Below, in pieces: positions 54,399-64,000 of a stretch of DNA of 64,000 nucleotides. Source of the stretch: Desulfomicrobium baculatum DSM 4028 (GTDB lineage Bacteria > Desulfobacterota > Desulfovibrionia > Desulfovibrionales > Desulfomicrobiaceae). How positions within the stretch are numbered: the first letter of the stretch is position 1; every line of letters starts with the position of its first letter. Below the pieces are notes generated by a model that was given only the letters and a program-made list of their open reading frames with translations, was not told the DNA's origin and searched no databases. Location: assembly GCF_000023225.1 (NCBI RefSeq), contig NC_013173.1:243501-307500 (forward strand), in the 5' to 3' direction. The translations under genes and the position numbers were made by a program.

Positions 54399-56312
54399 TT
54401 GAATAGTTTTTCAAAGAATCTGGTTCTCTGGGCCGGGATCTGCATGGTCATGATTGTTCTGTTCAATCTGTTCAATCAGCCGCCGGTTTCGACTAATGAC
54501 CTCAATTATTCGGAATTTCTCAATAAAGTCCGCCAGGGTGAGGTATCCAGCGTCAAGATTCAGGGTTCCCGTATCTCTGGAGTCCTGGTCAACGACCAGC
54601 GTTTCACCTCCTACGCTCCCGACGATCCGACCCTGGTCGACACGCTGGTCAAGAGCAACGTCCAGGTCAAGGCCGAGCCGCAGGAAGATGCCCCCTGGTA
54701 CATGACGGTGCTCATTTCCTGGTTCCCGATGCTGCTCCTTATCGGCGTGTGGATATTCTTCATGCGTCAGATGCAGGGCGGAGGCGGAAAAGCCATGTCT
54801 TTTGGCAGATCGCGTGCCAAGCTGGTCACCCAGGAAGAAACCAAGGTGACTTTCGCGGATGTGGCCGGCGTGGACGAAGCCAAGGAAGAGCTGCAGGAGA
54901 TTGTCGATTTCCTGAGCAATCCCAAGAAGTTCACCCGCCTTGGCGGCCGCATCCCCAAGGGCGTGCTCCTGGTCGGCGGCCCCGGCACAGGCAAGACCCT
55001 GCTGGCCAGGGCCGTGGCCGGCGAGGCCGGAGTGCCCTTTTTCTCCATTTCCGGCTCGGATTTCGTGGAAATGTTCGTCGGTGTCGGCGCCGCCCGGGTG
55101 CGCGACCTGTTCATCCAGGGCAAGAAAAACGCGCCCTGTCTCATCTTCATCGATGAAATCGACGCCGTGGGCCGTCAGCGTGGCGCAGGCCTCGGCGGCG
55201 GACATGACGAGCGCGAGCAGACACTGAACGCCATGCTTGTGGAGATGGACGGATTCGAATCAAACGAGGGCGTCATTCTCATCGCGGCCACCAACCGTCC
55301 CGACGTGCTTGACCCGGCCCTGCTGCGGCCCGGTCGATTCGACCGTCAGGTCGTGGTGCCCAATCCGGATTTGAGGGGCCGCAAGCGCATCCTTGAAGTA
55401 CACACCCGCAAGACCCCTCTGTCCAAAGAAGTCGATCTGGAAGTGCTCGCTCGCGGAACCCCCGGCTTTTCCGGCGCGGATCTCGAGAATCTGGTCAACG
55501 AGGCGGCCCTGCATGCGGCCAAGCTGAGTCAGGATGTGGTCACCATGATCGACTTTGAAGAGGCCAAGGACAAGGTCATGATGGGCAAGGAACGGCGTTC
55601 CATGATTTTGAGCGACGAGGAAAAGAAGACCACCGCCTATCATGAGGCCGGTCACACGCTGGTCGCACAGTTCCTGCCCGGCACGGACCCCATTCACAAG
55701 GTGTCCATCATCCCTCGCGGTCGTGCCCTGGGCGTGACCATGCAGCTGCCCGTGGACGATCGGCACACGTATTCAAAGACGTACCTGCAGAACAATCTGG
55801 CCGTGCTGTTTGGCGGCAGGGCCGCAGAAGAGTTGGTCTTCAATTCCATCACCACGGGCGCCGGCAACGACATCGAACGTGCCACGGCCATGGCCAGGCG
55901 CATGGTCTGCGAATGGGGCATGAGCGAGGAGTTTGGTCCCATGGCGCTGGGCAAGAAAGACGATGAGGTCTTTCTGGGCCGCGACATGGCTCACATCAAG
56001 GACTACAGCGACGAGACAGCCAAGCTCATCGACCTTGAGGTCAAACGGATTCTCGGCGAGGCCTACAATCGCGCCAAGACCATCCTGCAGGACAACCAGG
56101 AGTTGCTGCATGCCCTGTCCCTGGCCCTCATCGATCGCGAGACCCTGACCGGCGAGGAAGTGGGCAGGATCATCAAGGGAGAGACCTTGGCTCCGGTCCA
56201 GAACGGCGTAAAGCCCGCGGCTGCGACGCAGGCCCCGGCCGCCGAGGGTGATGCCCCGGAAGAAGGGTTCACCCTGGATGAGGAGAACAGCGGCGACAAG
56301 GCAGGAGAATAA
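54399..56312 (+). CDS. ftsH: ATP-dependent zinc metalloprotease FtsH
   Basis: 637 residues. Two membrane segments (about 6-25 and 107-125) around a short periplasmic domain, AAA+ domain with Walker A GGPGTGKT (about 192-199), Walker [11 protein letters not shown] and the second region of homology, then the metalloprotease with H415-E-A-G-H419. Degrades membrane and regulatory proteins. TTG 54399 is taken as the start because GGAGG lies 8 nt before it; an ATG at 54348 in frame lacks a site. First gene of ftsH-folP-cdaA-cdaR-glmM. Confidence 0.95.
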   Translation: MNSFSKNLVLWAGICMVMIVLFNLFNQPPVSTNDLNYSEFLNKVRQGEVSSVKIQGSRISGVLVNDQRFTSYAPDDPTLVDTLVKSNVQVKAEPQEDAPWYMTVLISWFPMLLLIGVWIFFMRQMQGGGGKAMSFGRSRAKLVTQEETKVTFADVAGVDEAKEELQEIVDFLSNPKKFTRLGGRIPKGVLLVGGPGTGKTLLARAVAGEAGVPFFSISGSDFVEMFVGVGAARVRDLFIQGKKNAPCLIFIDEIDAVGRQRGAGLGGGHDEREQTLNAMLVEMDGFESNEGVILIAATNRPDVLDPALLRPGRFDRQVVVPNPDLRGRKRILEVHTRKTPLSKEVDLEVLARGTPGFSGADLENLVNEAALHAAKLSQDVVTMIDFEEAKDKVMMGKERRSMILSDEEKKTTAYHEAGHTLVAQFLPGTDPIHKVSIIPRGRALGVTMQLPVDDRHTYSKTYLQNNLAVLFGGRAAEELVFNSITTGAGNDIERATAMARRMVCEWGMSEEFGPMALGKKDDEVFLGRDMAHIKDYSDETAKLIDLEVKRILGEAYNRAKTILQDNQELLHALSLALIDRETLTGEEVGRIIKGETLAPVQNGVKPAAATQAPAAEGDAPEEGFTLDEENSGDKAGE

Positions 56313-56315
56313 ACC

Positions 56316-57197
56316 ATGAACCCGGTGAGATTGGATACGGTCTCCTGGGATGTGAGCAGGGGGAGGACTTTGGGTCCTGCCCCCTTTTTTGTTGTGGGCA
56401 TCCTGAACGTGACGCCCGATTCTTTTTATGATGGCGGACACGCCGCCGATGTCGACGCAGCCGTGGCCAAAGGGCTTGCGCTCTTGGAGGAGGGGGCGGA
56501 CATCCTCGATATCGGCGGGGAAAGCACCCGCCCTTTTTCCGAGCCCGTACCCGCAGACATGGAACTGGCGCGGGTATTGCCGGTTGTGCGGGGGATCCTC
56601 GCGGTCAGGCCGGATGCCGTCCTGTCGGTGGACACAACCAAGGCCTCCGTGGCCAGAGCCTGCCTGGAAGCCGGAGCCCTGATCCTCAATGACGTCTCGG
56701 CCATGGATGTCGACCCGGAACTCCTGCAGGTTGTGCGCGATTTTCATCCCGGCTACGTCCTCATGCACAGCCTCGGTCGCCCGCGGACCATGCAGGTTGA
56801 GCCCCGGTACGAGGACGTGATGGCTGAAATCATGCGCTTTTTCGAAGCGAAGCTTGAAATTCTGGTGCGTTCGGGGGTGTCCGAGTCCCGGATTGCTCTT
56901 GATCCCGGCATCGGATTTGGCAAGACTGTTGAACATAATCTTGAAATATTGAAAAATATCTGTAAATTATTCAAATTCGGCAGGCCCGTGTACATGGCGC
57001 TTTCCAATAAATCCCTATGGGGAGAGCTGCTCGGCCGCCAGGGGCGGGAACGCAACGCGGCCACGCTGGCCGCGACCGTCGCCCTTTTTGAGAAGGGTGT
57101 GCGTATCCACCGGGTGCACGAGGTGCGCGAAATTCGTGACGGCCTGACCGTCGCACACATGCTTGGGAAGGGAACTTCGGGGGAACAGGGGTGCTGA
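56316..57197 (+). CDS. folP: Dihydropteroate synthase
   Basis: 293 residues. Signatures GILNVTPDSFYDGG and DILDIGGESTRPFSEPV; also VLSVDTTKASVARAC and DPGIGFGKTVEHN. Condenses dihydropterin pyrophosphate with p-aminobenzoate in folate synthesis. Starts 3 nt after the ftsH stop codon and overlaps cdaA by 7 bp. Confidence 0.96.
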   Translation: MNPVRLDTVSWDVSRGRTLGPAPFFVVGILNVTPDSFYDGGHAADVDAAVAKGLALLEEGADILDIGGESTRPFSEPVPADMELARVLPVVRGILAVRPDAVLSVDTTKASVARACLEAGALILNDVSAMDVDPELLQVVRDFHPGYVLMHSLGRPRTMQVEPRYEDVMAEIMRFFEAKLEILVRSGVSESRIALDPGIGFGKTVEHNLEILKNICKLFKFGRPVYMALSNKSLWGELLGRQGRERNAATLAATVALFEKGVRIHRVHEVREIRDGLTVAHMLGKGTSGEQGC

Positions 57198-57946
57198 GTT
57201 TTACCGTTGGCAATCTGCAGATCACCTGGCGGGATATCCTCGATATCCTGCTCGTGGGCTATATTTTTTTCCGGATAATTTTGCTGATCAAGGGCACCCG
57301 GGCAGTTTCGGTCATTTACGGCCTTCTTCTCATCATCGTGACGTATTTCGCCGCCGGTCAGTTTGGACTGTACACCCTGAACTGGCTGCTCGGAAATTTC
57401 CTGGGTTCCATCTTCCTTGTGGTCATCATCCTTTTCCGGCGTGATATCCGCAAGGCCCTGGCGGTCATGGGGGCGACCACGATCTTCAAGAAGGATTCGG
57501 TGCAGACCGCGGTTCTGGACGAGTTGATTCTGGCCCTGGTGCATATGGCCAAGAACAAGACCGGTGCGCTTATCGTCATTGAGCGCAACATTCCCATGGG
57601 AGACGTGGTTTCGGGAGGTATCGAGCTGCATGCGGCCTTCAGCAAGGATTTGTTGCTGACGATTTTTCATCCCGATACGCCGTTGCATGACGGGGCGGTC
57701 ATTATCCGAGACAACCGGATTGAAGCGGCGGCCTGCATCCTGCCTTTGGCCGTCGGCCTCAAGCATGAGTCCGCGCTGGGTACCAGGCATCGCGCCGCCA
57801 TCGGCGTGACGGAGGAAACGGACGCCGTGGCGCTCATTGTGTCCGAGGAGCGGGGCAGCATCTCTCTGGCTGTGGGCGGTCGGATCACCAGCAGCCTGAA
57901 TGAGGTTCGATTGAAAAAAGTCCTTGCCGCTGCGTTGAGGAAATAA
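57191..57946 (+). CDS. cdaA: Diadenylate cyclase CdaA
   Basis: 251 residues. Three membrane segments in the first 85 residues, then the DAC domain with PLHDGAVII (DGA) and LGTRHRAAIG (RHR), the residues that bind ATP and catalyse c-di-AMP formation. The GTG start (57191) overlaps folP. With CdaR and GlmM it forms the conserved cluster known from Firmicutes, in which CdaR and GlmM adjust the cyclase. Confidence 0.94.
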   Translation: MLSFTVGNLQITWRDILDILLVGYIFFRIILLIKGTRAVSVIYGLLLIIVTYFAAGQFGLYTLNWLLGNFLGSIFLVVIILFRRDIRKALAVMGATTIFKKDSVQTAVLDELILALVHMAKNKTGALIVIERNIPMGDVVSGGIELHAAFSKDLLLTIFHPDTPLHDGAVIIRDNRIEAAACILPLAVGLKHESALGTRHRAAIGVTEETDAVALIVSEERGSISLAVGGRITSSLNEVRLKKVLAAALRK

Positions 57947-58863
57947 TGTGGAATAATTGGCAATACAGAGTTCTGGCCATCTTGTTGGCCCTGGCGTGCT
58001 GGTACGTGGTCTCGGGCCAGGAAAAGGTCGAGACGTGGCTTGAGGTGCCCCTTGAATTCGTGAATCTGCCTCCTCAGATGGAGATCACCTCCGGCCTGGT
58101 CAGCAAGCTTCAGGTGCGGATCAGGGGCACGAGCAACCAGGTGCGCTCCCTGAACGTCGGCCGTCTGGCCTATAAGCTGGACCTGGGCAAGATCAATGTC
58201 GGCACCAACGTCATTCCGCTGGTGCCGGAAAGCATGACCATCACCTCGGCCGTGGAAGTGGTGGAAATCAGCCCCACGCGGCTTGAGCTTGTGGCCGATG
58301 TCGTGGTCTCCAAGACCGTGCCGGTGCAGCTCGACTGGACAGGCCTGCCCGGGGATGACGTGCAGTTCAAGAATGCCACGGTCTTTCCGGACCAGGTCAC
58401 GGTTACGGGTTTCGCCAGCGCGCTTGAGTCGGTGGACAGCATCTCCACGACCCTGGTGCAGGTTTCGCCCGACGAGAGTCTTAGCGCCTCCGGGCGGGCG
58501 CGCCTGCTTATGCCCAGGGACGTCCGTACCCCGGTGTCCTCGGTCAGCTACGAATTGCAGTTCGGTCTCACGACCCAGGAGCTCTGGGTCAAGATGAATC
58601 TGGAACCGGTGCGATACAATACGTTCAGCTATACGTTCGAACCCAAGTTCGTGCGCATCAGGCTGGAGATGCCGGTGCGGCTTTTGAAAGACAAGGACTG
58701 GCGCGAGAGCCTGCACCTGATGATTGATCCGGGCTCGAACCCGGCCATCGGGCAGAGCGTGATTCCGCCTGTTCCCCGGTTTCCCGAGGGCGTGAAGATT
58801 CTGGAAGCCAAGCCCGAGGAAATCGAGATCATAGTACAGCGTAATGAAGAATTTGTTCCGTAA
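57946..58863 (+). CDS. cdaR: CdaR-like protein with YbbR domains
   Basis: 305 residues. One membrane segment near the N-terminus ([20 protein letters not shown]) and two or three YbbR-like beta-rich repeats facing the periplasm (about 30-300). CdaR proteins bind CdaA and regulate it. Its start codon overlaps the cdaA stop by one base. Confidence 0.88.
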   Translation: MWNNWQYRVLAILLALACWYVVSGQEKVETWLEVPLEFVNLPPQMEITSGLVSKLQVRIRGTSNQVRSLNVGRLAYKLDLGKINVGTNVIPLVPESMTITSAVEVVEISPTRLELVADVVVSKTVPVQLDWTGLPGDDVQFKNATVFPDQVTVTGFASALESVDSISTTLVQVSPDESLSASGRARLLMPRDVRTPVSSVSYELQFGLTTQELWVKMNLEPVRYNTFSYTFEPKFVRIRLEMPVRLLKDKDWRESLHLMIDPGSNPAIGQSVIPPVPRFPEGVKILEAKPEEIEIIVQRNEEFVP

Positions 58864-58874
58864 TCGGAGGATGG

Positions 58875-60224
58875 ATGGGCAGACTTTTTGGAACTGATGG
58901 AATTCGCGGGCGGGTCAACAGCCACCCGATGCAACCGGAACTGGTGCTGCGTCTCGGGCTTGCCGCCGGTCAGTATTTCCGGAACGGGAACAAGCGGCAT
59001 CGGGTCGTCATCGGCAAGGACACGAGGCTTTCGGGTTATGTCTTTGAATCGGCGTTGACTTCGGGTTTTTGCGCGGCAGGGATGGATGTCTTTCTGGTCG
59101 GCCCTTTGCCGACCCCTGCCATCAGTTTTCTGACCCGCAATATGCGCGCCGATCTGGGCGTGGTCATTTCGGCCTCGCACAATCCGTACATGGATAACGG
59201 CATCAAATTCTTCAACAAGGACGGTTTCAAACTGGCCGACAGGGTGGAGGACGAAATAGCCGCCATGGTGACCAGCCCTGATTTTGTCTGGAAATGTCCC
59301 GATCATGATCAGGTCGGACGGGCCAGGAAAATCCAGGACAGCCCCGGGCGTTATATCGTCGAGCTCAAACACAGCTTTCCCGCGGGCATGACTCTGGATG
59401 GACTCACCATCGTCCTTGATTGCGCGCATGGCGCGGCCTATCGCGTAGCGCCACTGATTTTTGAAGAACTGGGCGCGCGGGTCATTACCCTGGGCATCGA
59501 GCCGGACGGGCTCAATATCAATAAGGGCTGCGGCTCCCTGCATCCCGAGGTGCTCGCCGCCAAGGTCCGCGAACACAGAGCCGACATCGGTCTGGCTTTG
59601 GACGGGGACGCCGACCGGCTCATCGTTGTCGACGAGTACGGCACTATTCTGGACGGCGACCAGATCATGGCCGTGTGCGCTGATGAGATGATGGCACGGG
59701 GCACGCTGGCCGAAAACACGCTGGTGGCCACGGTCATGAGCAACATGGCCCTTGAGGTCTTCATGCAGGAGCGCGGCGGGCGGCTGCTCCGCACCAAGGT
59801 CGGGGACAGATACGTCGTTGAGGAAATGCGCAAGGGCGGTTATCTTCTGGGCGGAGAACAATCCGGGCATCTGGTTTTTATGCAGCACTCGACCACGGGC
59901 GACGGCACGTTGGCGGCCCTTCAGCTGCTGAGCATCATGGTCGGCAGACAAAAGCCCATCTCGGAGATCGCGGGACTGCTGACTCCGTATCCGCAAAAGC
60001 TCGTGAATCTGAAGGTGAAGAAAAAAGTGCCCTTCGACACGGTTCCGGTTATAAAGGATGCGGTTCGGCATGCCGAAGACAGACTGGGGCGCACCGGGCG
60101 CGTTCTGCTGCGCTATTCCGGCACGGAATCCCTGGCCCGGATCATGGTCGAAGCGCAGGACCAGGCCCTTGTGGACGAACTGTGCGCGAGCCTGACCGCG
60201 GCCGTCGAGTCCGGTTTGGCCTGA
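58875..60224 (+). CDS. glmM: Phosphoglucosamine mutase
   Basis: 449 residues. Phosphoserine loop [16 protein letters not shown] (Ser about residue 101), metal-binding DGDADR and sugar-binding LGGEQSGH. Converts glucosamine-6-phosphate into glucosamine-1-phosphate for peptidoglycan and LPS. GGAGG lies before the start; an ATG 4 nt earlier is in another frame. Same operon as cdaAR. Confidence 0.96.
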   Translation: MGRLFGTDGIRGRVNSHPMQPELVLRLGLAAGQYFRNGNKRHRVVIGKDTRLSGYVFESALTSGFCAAGMDVFLVGPLPTPAISFLTRNMRADLGVVISASHNPYMDNGIKFFNKDGFKLADRVEDEIAAMVTSPDFVWKCPDHDQVGRARKIQDSPGRYIVELKHSFPAGMTLDGLTIVLDCAHGAAYRVAPLIFEELGARVITLGIEPDGLNINKGCGSLHPEVLAAKVREHRADIGLALDGDADRLIVVDEYGTILDGDQIMAVCADEMMARGTLAENTLVATVMSNMALEVFMQERGGRLLRTKVGDRYVVEEMRKGGYLLGGEQSGHLVFMQHSTTGDGTLAALQLLSIMVGRQKPISEIAGLLTPYPQKLVNLKVKKKVPFDTVPVIKDAVRHAEDRLGRTGRVLLRYSGTESLARIMVEAQDQALVDELCASLTAAVESGLA

Positions 60225-60289
60225 AGACACAAGATTTCAAGAAGCAAGGAGCAGCCTTCTTCTTTGTGGGATAAAAAAAGGAGCGATGC

Positions 60290-61162
60290 ATGCAGGTACG
60301 TAAAGTTGTCATTCCGGTGGCGGGGTGGGGAACAAGATCACTTCCGGCGACCAAAAATGTGCCCAAGGAAATCTTGCCGGTATTCCGAAAGCCTTCCATT
60401 CAATATATAGTGGAAGAAGCAATAGCTTCCGGCCTGTCGGATGTGGTTTTCGTCAACAACCAGAACAAGCGTATCATCGAGGATCATTTCGACTACAACC
60501 TCGCCCTGGAGCAGCTGCTGGAACGCAAGGGCCAGCTGGATCTGCTGGAGGAAGTGCGCAAGGTGGCCATGATGGCCAACATCATCGTCGTGCGCCAGAA
60601 GGAGCAGCTGGGCCTGGGCCATGCGGTGCTGTGCGCGCGCGAGGTCATAAAGGACGAGCCCTTCGCGGTCATGGTCGGCGACGACCTCATGTTCAATCGC
60701 GATCCCGGCATCAACCAGCTGCTTGAGGTCTGGAAGAACGAGCGCATGCCCGTGGTTGGAGTCATGGAGGTTCCGCGCGACAAGGTCAGCAAATACGGCA
60801 TCATCGACGCCGAGGAATTTGCGCCGGGCCTGTACCGGATTCGCGGGGTCAAGGAAAAGCCGGATATGGAAAGCGCGCCGTCCAGATTGGCTCTGGTGGG
60901 ACGCTATGTGCTGACCCCGGAAATATTCGACCATCTGGAAGGCGTGAAGCCCGACAAGACCGGCGAGATTCAGTTGACCGACGCACTGCAGTCCATGGCC
61001 CGCGACAATCGCCTTTTGGCCGTGAAGCTGCGCGGACAGCGCTTCGATGTCGGCGACTGGGTCGACTACCTGACCGCCAATATCTATTTCGCCCTGCAGG
61101 ACGAGGATCTGCGCTACGATCTCATCGCCCGCCTGCGCGAACTCATCCCGCCTTCCCGCTAA
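60290..61162 (+). CDS. galU: UTP-glucose-1-phosphate uridylyltransferase
   Basis: 290 residues. Nucleotide loop PVAGWGTRSLPATKNVPKEI (glycine-rich, ending with the catalytic lysine) and the conserved VGDDLMFN and GEIQLTDALQ. Makes UDP-glucose, the donor for LPS, glucans (opgG) and other polymers. 65 nt after glmM. Followed by a terminator. Confidence 0.95.
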   Translation: MQVRKVVIPVAGWGTRSLPATKNVPKEILPVFRKPSIQYIVEEAIASGLSDVVFVNNQNKRIIEDHFDYNLALEQLLERKGQLDLLEEVRKVAMMANIIVVRQKEQLGLGHAVLCAREVIKDEPFAVMVGDDLMFNRDPGINQLLEVWKNERMPVVGVMEVPRDKVSKYGIIDAEEFAPGLYRIRGVKEKPDMESAPSRLALVGRYVLTPEIFDHLEGVKPDKTGEIQLTDALQSMARDNRLLAVKLRGQRFDVGDWVDYLTANIYFALQDEDLRYDLIARLRELIPPSR

Positions 61163-61181
61163 CAACCTGCCGGTCTTTGCC

Positions 61182-61212
61182 AAGGGAACGGGTCTCCCGT
61201 TCCCTTTTTTTT
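61182..61212 (+). terminator. Terminator after galU
   Basis: AAGGGAACGGG-TCT-CCCGTTCCCTT: 11-bp stem, 3-nt loop, eight T residues. 20 nt after the galU stop codon and 9 nt before priA. Confidence 0.93.
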
Positions 61213-61220
61213 GAGGATTC

Positions 61221-63530
61221 ATGCGCGAATTCTGTTCCGTCCTTCTTCTCTCTTCGCCCTACAGCGTGCTGACCTACGCCCTGCCCGAGGATCTGCCCCG
61301 GCGGATGTGGCATGTCGGCGCGCGTGTCGTCGTGCCGCTGGGCAAGTCGTTCCGGGTCGGCATACTGACGGAAGACAACGCGAGCGAGCCCGGAGGCTGC
61401 GTCTGCAAGGATGTGCTCTGGCCCGTGGACCCGGCCCCTTTTTTCAGCGCCGGATATCTTGATTTCATACGCGATCTGTCCATTCGCCAGATGGACGCCG
61501 CAGGAAAGATCCTGGCGCGCGTGCTGCCTGCTGCGCTCCGTGATTTGCCCTTGTTCAAGACCCAGGAGGGGCAGGCCGTCAGGCTTGGAGAATTGACTGC
61601 GGCGGATGCGCGCGCGGGACTGGCTCAGGACTGGCTGGCGGGCCGGTTCGCGCCCTATGTCTGCCCACGCAGGCAGGAACGGCTCTTTTCCCTGACCACG
61701 GAACCCCCGTGGCCGGTGCGCCCGCAGGCCACGGCGCAGCTTGACGTCCTGCGCTATCTGGACGTGCATGGCGTCTCGTCCGCCAAGGTTTTGAACACGC
61801 ATTTCGGGAAGAATGTGTCCCAGCCCCTGCGTGTTCTTCTGAAGAAGGGCCTGGTCCGCGAGATCGAGTCCCATTTTCAGCCCGAGGAAGTCTGTGCTCC
61901 GGCGGCCGCAGCCTTCAGCCTGACCGCTGAGCAGCAGCAGGCGGTGGAAGGATGCTGGGAACTGCTGGCGGAGCGGGACCCGCGTTCGGCGCTGCTCTTT
62001 GGAGTGACCGGAAGCGGAAAGACGGCAGTCTATCTGGAGTTGGCCAGACGCTGTCTTTGCCTCGGAAAACATGTCATGCTCCTGGCTCCGGAGGTGGGCA
62101 TCGCCCTCAAGCTCTACCGGGACGTGAGCGAGGCCCTGCCCGAGGCCGGGCTCCGGCTCTATCACGGCTACCTCAATCCGAGCGAGCGGCAAAGAACCTT
62201 CATGGAGCTTGCAGGACAGGCTCCGCCCTGCATTGTCGTCGGCACCCGCTCCAGCCTTTTTTTGCCCATCGAGCCCGGGCTGGTCATTTTGGACGAAGAG
62301 CATGACGCTTCATTCAAGCAGGACGAGGGGCTCATTTATCAGGCCCGCGAGCTGGCCTACGGTCGGATCACCCGCAGCGGGGGGCTTTTGCTCATGGGCT
62401 CGGCCACTCCGGATGTGAAGGTCTTCCACGCCGCCAGAAACGGGGGCATCGCCCTCAATCGTCTGCCCAACCGGGTGGGAGAGGCCCGGTTGCCGGAAGT
62501 CCGGTTGGTCGATCTGCGCGTTGAGCCGCCGGAGCATGGTCCTTTCGCCACCTCTGTGCGCGACGCCCTGGTGGAGGCCGTACAGGCCTCAGAGCAGGTC
62601 ATTATTTTGCACAACCGGCGCGGCTATTCGCCCGTGCTCTATTGCGAGGCCTGCTCCGAACCCGTCAAATGCCCGCATTGCCAGGTCTCCATGACCCTGC
62701 ACAAGAGGCGTGAGCTGTTGCTCTGTCATTATTGCGGCTACTCGTTGCAATTTCCCCTGTCCTGTCCCGGATGCAAGGGTAACGAATTTCTGCCGCTGGG
62801 TGCGGGAACAGAGAGGCTCGAAGAATTTTTGCGCGACGATCTGCCCCGGGACACCAAAATCTTGCGTCTGGACCGCGACACTTCCCGCCGCGCCGGCTCC
62901 ATGCAGGAGACTCTGTCCGCCTTTGCCCGGCAGGAGGCGCAGATTCTGGTCGGGACCCAGATGCTCAGCAAGGGGCATCATTTTCCCGGCGTGACGCTGG
63001 TGGTGGTCGTGGACGGAGATCTGGGCTTGAATCTTCCCGATTACAGGGCTACGGAACGATCGTTCCAGATGCTGGTGCAGGTGGCGGGGCGCGCCGGACG
63101 TGGGGAAAAGAACGGCCGGGTGCTGATCCAGACCCGCAATCCCGGGCACTACTGCTGGCAGTTCGTGCGCGAGAATGATTACGAGGGGTTTTTCACCCGC
63201 GAGATCGCCTTGCGGCAGACCATGGGGTACCCGCCCTTTGTCAAACTCGCGTTGGTGCGGATTTCGATGCCTCTGGACCAGCCCGAAGCGGACCTCCTGG
63301 CCGCTTTCGGAAGTCGCATGCGCCTGGTGTGCCCGGCGGCCGGAGTGCGAATTCTGGGACCCGCGCCCGCGCCGCTTTCGGTGCTGCGCGGCCGCAAGCG
63401 CTTTCAATGTTTGCTTAAAGCCGATACATGGCCGGCGATCCGGGGCGTTTACGCACAAATGCGGGAAATCCTGGCCAAGGAAAAAAATGTTCGCATTTCC
63501 GTGGATCTCGATCCCATGGACATGCTTTAG
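61221..63530 (+). CDS. priA: Primosomal protein N' (replication restart helicase)
   Basis: 769 residues. N-terminal DNA-binding domain, then Walker A GVTGSGKTAVY and DEEH box (LDEEHDASFKQDEG). The zinc-binding insert has eight cysteines (CEAC, CPHC, CHYC, CPGC spacing), then LVGTQMLSKGHHF and QVAGRAGRG. Reloads the replisome at stalled forks. Slightly longer than the E. coli protein. Confidence 0.95.
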   Translation: MREFCSVLLLSSPYSVLTYALPEDLPRRMWHVGARVVVPLGKSFRVGILTEDNASEPGGCVCKDVLWPVDPAPFFSAGYLDFIRDLSIRQMDAAGKILARVLPAALRDLPLFKTQEGQAVRLGELTAADARAGLAQDWLAGRFAPYVCPRRQERLFSLTTEPPWPVRPQATAQLDVLRYLDVHGVSSAKVLNTHFGKNVSQPLRVLLKKGLVREIESHFQPEEVCAPAAAAFSLTAEQQQAVEGCWELLAERDPRSALLFGVTGSGKTAVYLELARRCLCLGKHVMLLAPEVGIALKLYRDVSEALPEAGLRLYHGYLNPSERQRTFMELAGQAPPCIVVGTRSSLFLPIEPGLVILDEEHDASFKQDEGLIYQARELAYGRITRSGGLLLMGSATPDVKVFHAARNGGIALNRLPNRVGEARLPEVRLVDLRVEPPEHGPFATSVRDALVEAVQASEQVIILHNRRGYSPVLYCEACSEPVKCPHCQVSMTLHKRRELLLCHYCGYSLQFPLSCPGCKGNEFLPLGAGTERLEEFLRDDLPRDTKILRLDRDTSRRAGSMQETLSAFARQEAQILVGTQMLSKGHHFPGVTLVVVVDGDLGLNLPDYRATERSFQMLVQVAGRAGRGEKNGRVLIQTRNPGHYCWQFVRENDYEGFFTREIALRQTMGYPPFVKLALVRISMPLDQPEADLLAAFGSRMRLVCPAAGVRILGPAPAPLSVLRGRKRFQCLLKADTWPAIRGVYAQMREILAKEKNVRISVDLDPMDML

Positions 63531-63555
63531 CCGTCGAATATCGTAAGGGGATGCT

Positions 63556-64000
63556 ATGAAGAACTTGAGAGTGGCCGATATCCTGTTGTCCGAGGCGGAA
63601 GTTGAATCACTGGTGGTGCAGGGCTGGGTGCGGACCAAACGCGAAAGCAAGGAATTCGTGTTTCTGGAAATAAACGACGGGTCGTGCCTCAAGAATCTGC
63701 AAGCCATCGTCGACGCCGGTGCCGTCGGCTTTGAACACATGGACCGGATCGGCACCGGCGCGGCCGTAAGTCTGACCGGGACGCTGGTGGAATCCCCCGG
63801 GCAGGGTCAGAAGTGGGAACTCAAGGCCCGCGAGCTGAAAGTCCTCGGTGAGGCCGACGCCACGTACCCTTTGCAGAAGAAGCGCCACACGGATGAGTAC
63901 CTGCGCACCATCGCTCATCTGCGTCCCCGAACCAACAAGTTCGGCGCCCTGAACCGTATCCGGGCCGAGCTGTCCTACGGCGTGCATCAGTTTTTCCGCG
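63556..64000 (+). CDS. asnS: Asparaginyl-tRNA synthetase, N-terminal part
   Basis: 148 complete codons; the gene continues beyond the window. OB-fold anticodon-binding domain (VQGWVRTKRESKEFVFLEIN, DGSCLKNLQAIVD) and the first class II motif region (HLRPRTNKFGALNRIRAELS). The choice of AsnS over AspS rests on RTKRESKEFVF and the YPLQKKRHTDEYLR linker. AAGGGG lies 6 nt before ATG 63556. Confidence 0.9.
   Translation, partial: MKNLRVADILLSEAEVESLVVQGWVRTKRESKEFVFLEINDGSCLKNLQAIVDAGAVGFEHMDRIGTGAAVSLTGTLVESPGQGQKWELKARELKVLGEADATYPLQKKRHTDEYLRTIAHLRPRTNKFGALNRIRAELSYGVHQFFR

Overview
The window reads as chromosomal DNA of a sulfate-reducing Desulfovibrionales bacterium, most like Desulfomicrobium or Desulfovibrio. 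This is inferred from the GC-rich coding style, several multiheme c-type cytochromes, a haem-bearing chemoreceptor, a selenocysteine tRNA, lysine 2,3-aminomutase, a MoaE-like/YcaO operon and a cdaA-cdaR-glmM cluster. No rRNA, CRISPR array or phage module was seen. The 5' end cuts an HD-GYP gene and the 3' end cuts asnS.

Layout. 1-860: end of an HD-GYP gene, then a block of long palindromic repeats. 860-6650 (minus): YitT-family protein, N-acetyl-beta-lysine synthesis (ablA, ablB) and PEP synthase. 6930-12370 (plus): Na/phosphate transporter behind a Pho-box-like site, then a sensor kinase and its HD-GYP response regulator. 12370-14860: AT-rich lipoprotein gene and an octahaem cytochrome. 14860-21100: accessory island with a NERD nuclease-like protein, a DUF4062 protein, a truncated gene, an intact IS3-family (IS407-type) element with a GTTA target duplication, an IS110-family element and short repeats. 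21100-26200: LysR regulator divergent from a C-GCAxxG-C-C protein, a PfpI protein, a HipBA-like pair and a small secreted protein. 26270-30360: four glycosyltransferases. 30450-34150: YcaO-TPR, MoaE-like, opgG operon. 34350-35840: HerA-like ATPase. 35930-36430: four tRNA genes. 36470-37530: tandem 428-bp repeat carrying the same palindromes as 250-781. 37660-44450: dksA, RqcH-like NFACT protein, moaA, phoH, ybeY and a second YcaO gene. 44530-48870: lipoprotein and argF-argG-argH. 49690-52820: tetrahaem cytochrome, haem chemoreceptor and orphan binding protein. 52900-64000: amidohydrolase, selC, ftsH, folP, cdaA, cdaR, glmM, galU, priA and asnS (partial).

How the parts work together. Osmoadaptation recurs: ablAB makes a compatible solute, opgG makes periplasmic glucans, and cdaA makes c-di-AMP, which controls osmolyte and potassium balance in other bacteria. 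Several genes sense or move electrons: the octahaem protein, the tetrahaem protein and the haem chemoreceptor. The most unusual non-coding signal is a family of about 170-bp nested palindromes (four copies) whose arms differ between copies by paired, compensatory changes. Two smaller hairpin families also show paired changes. These point to structures kept at the DNA or RNA level and are the best candidates for something not yet described.
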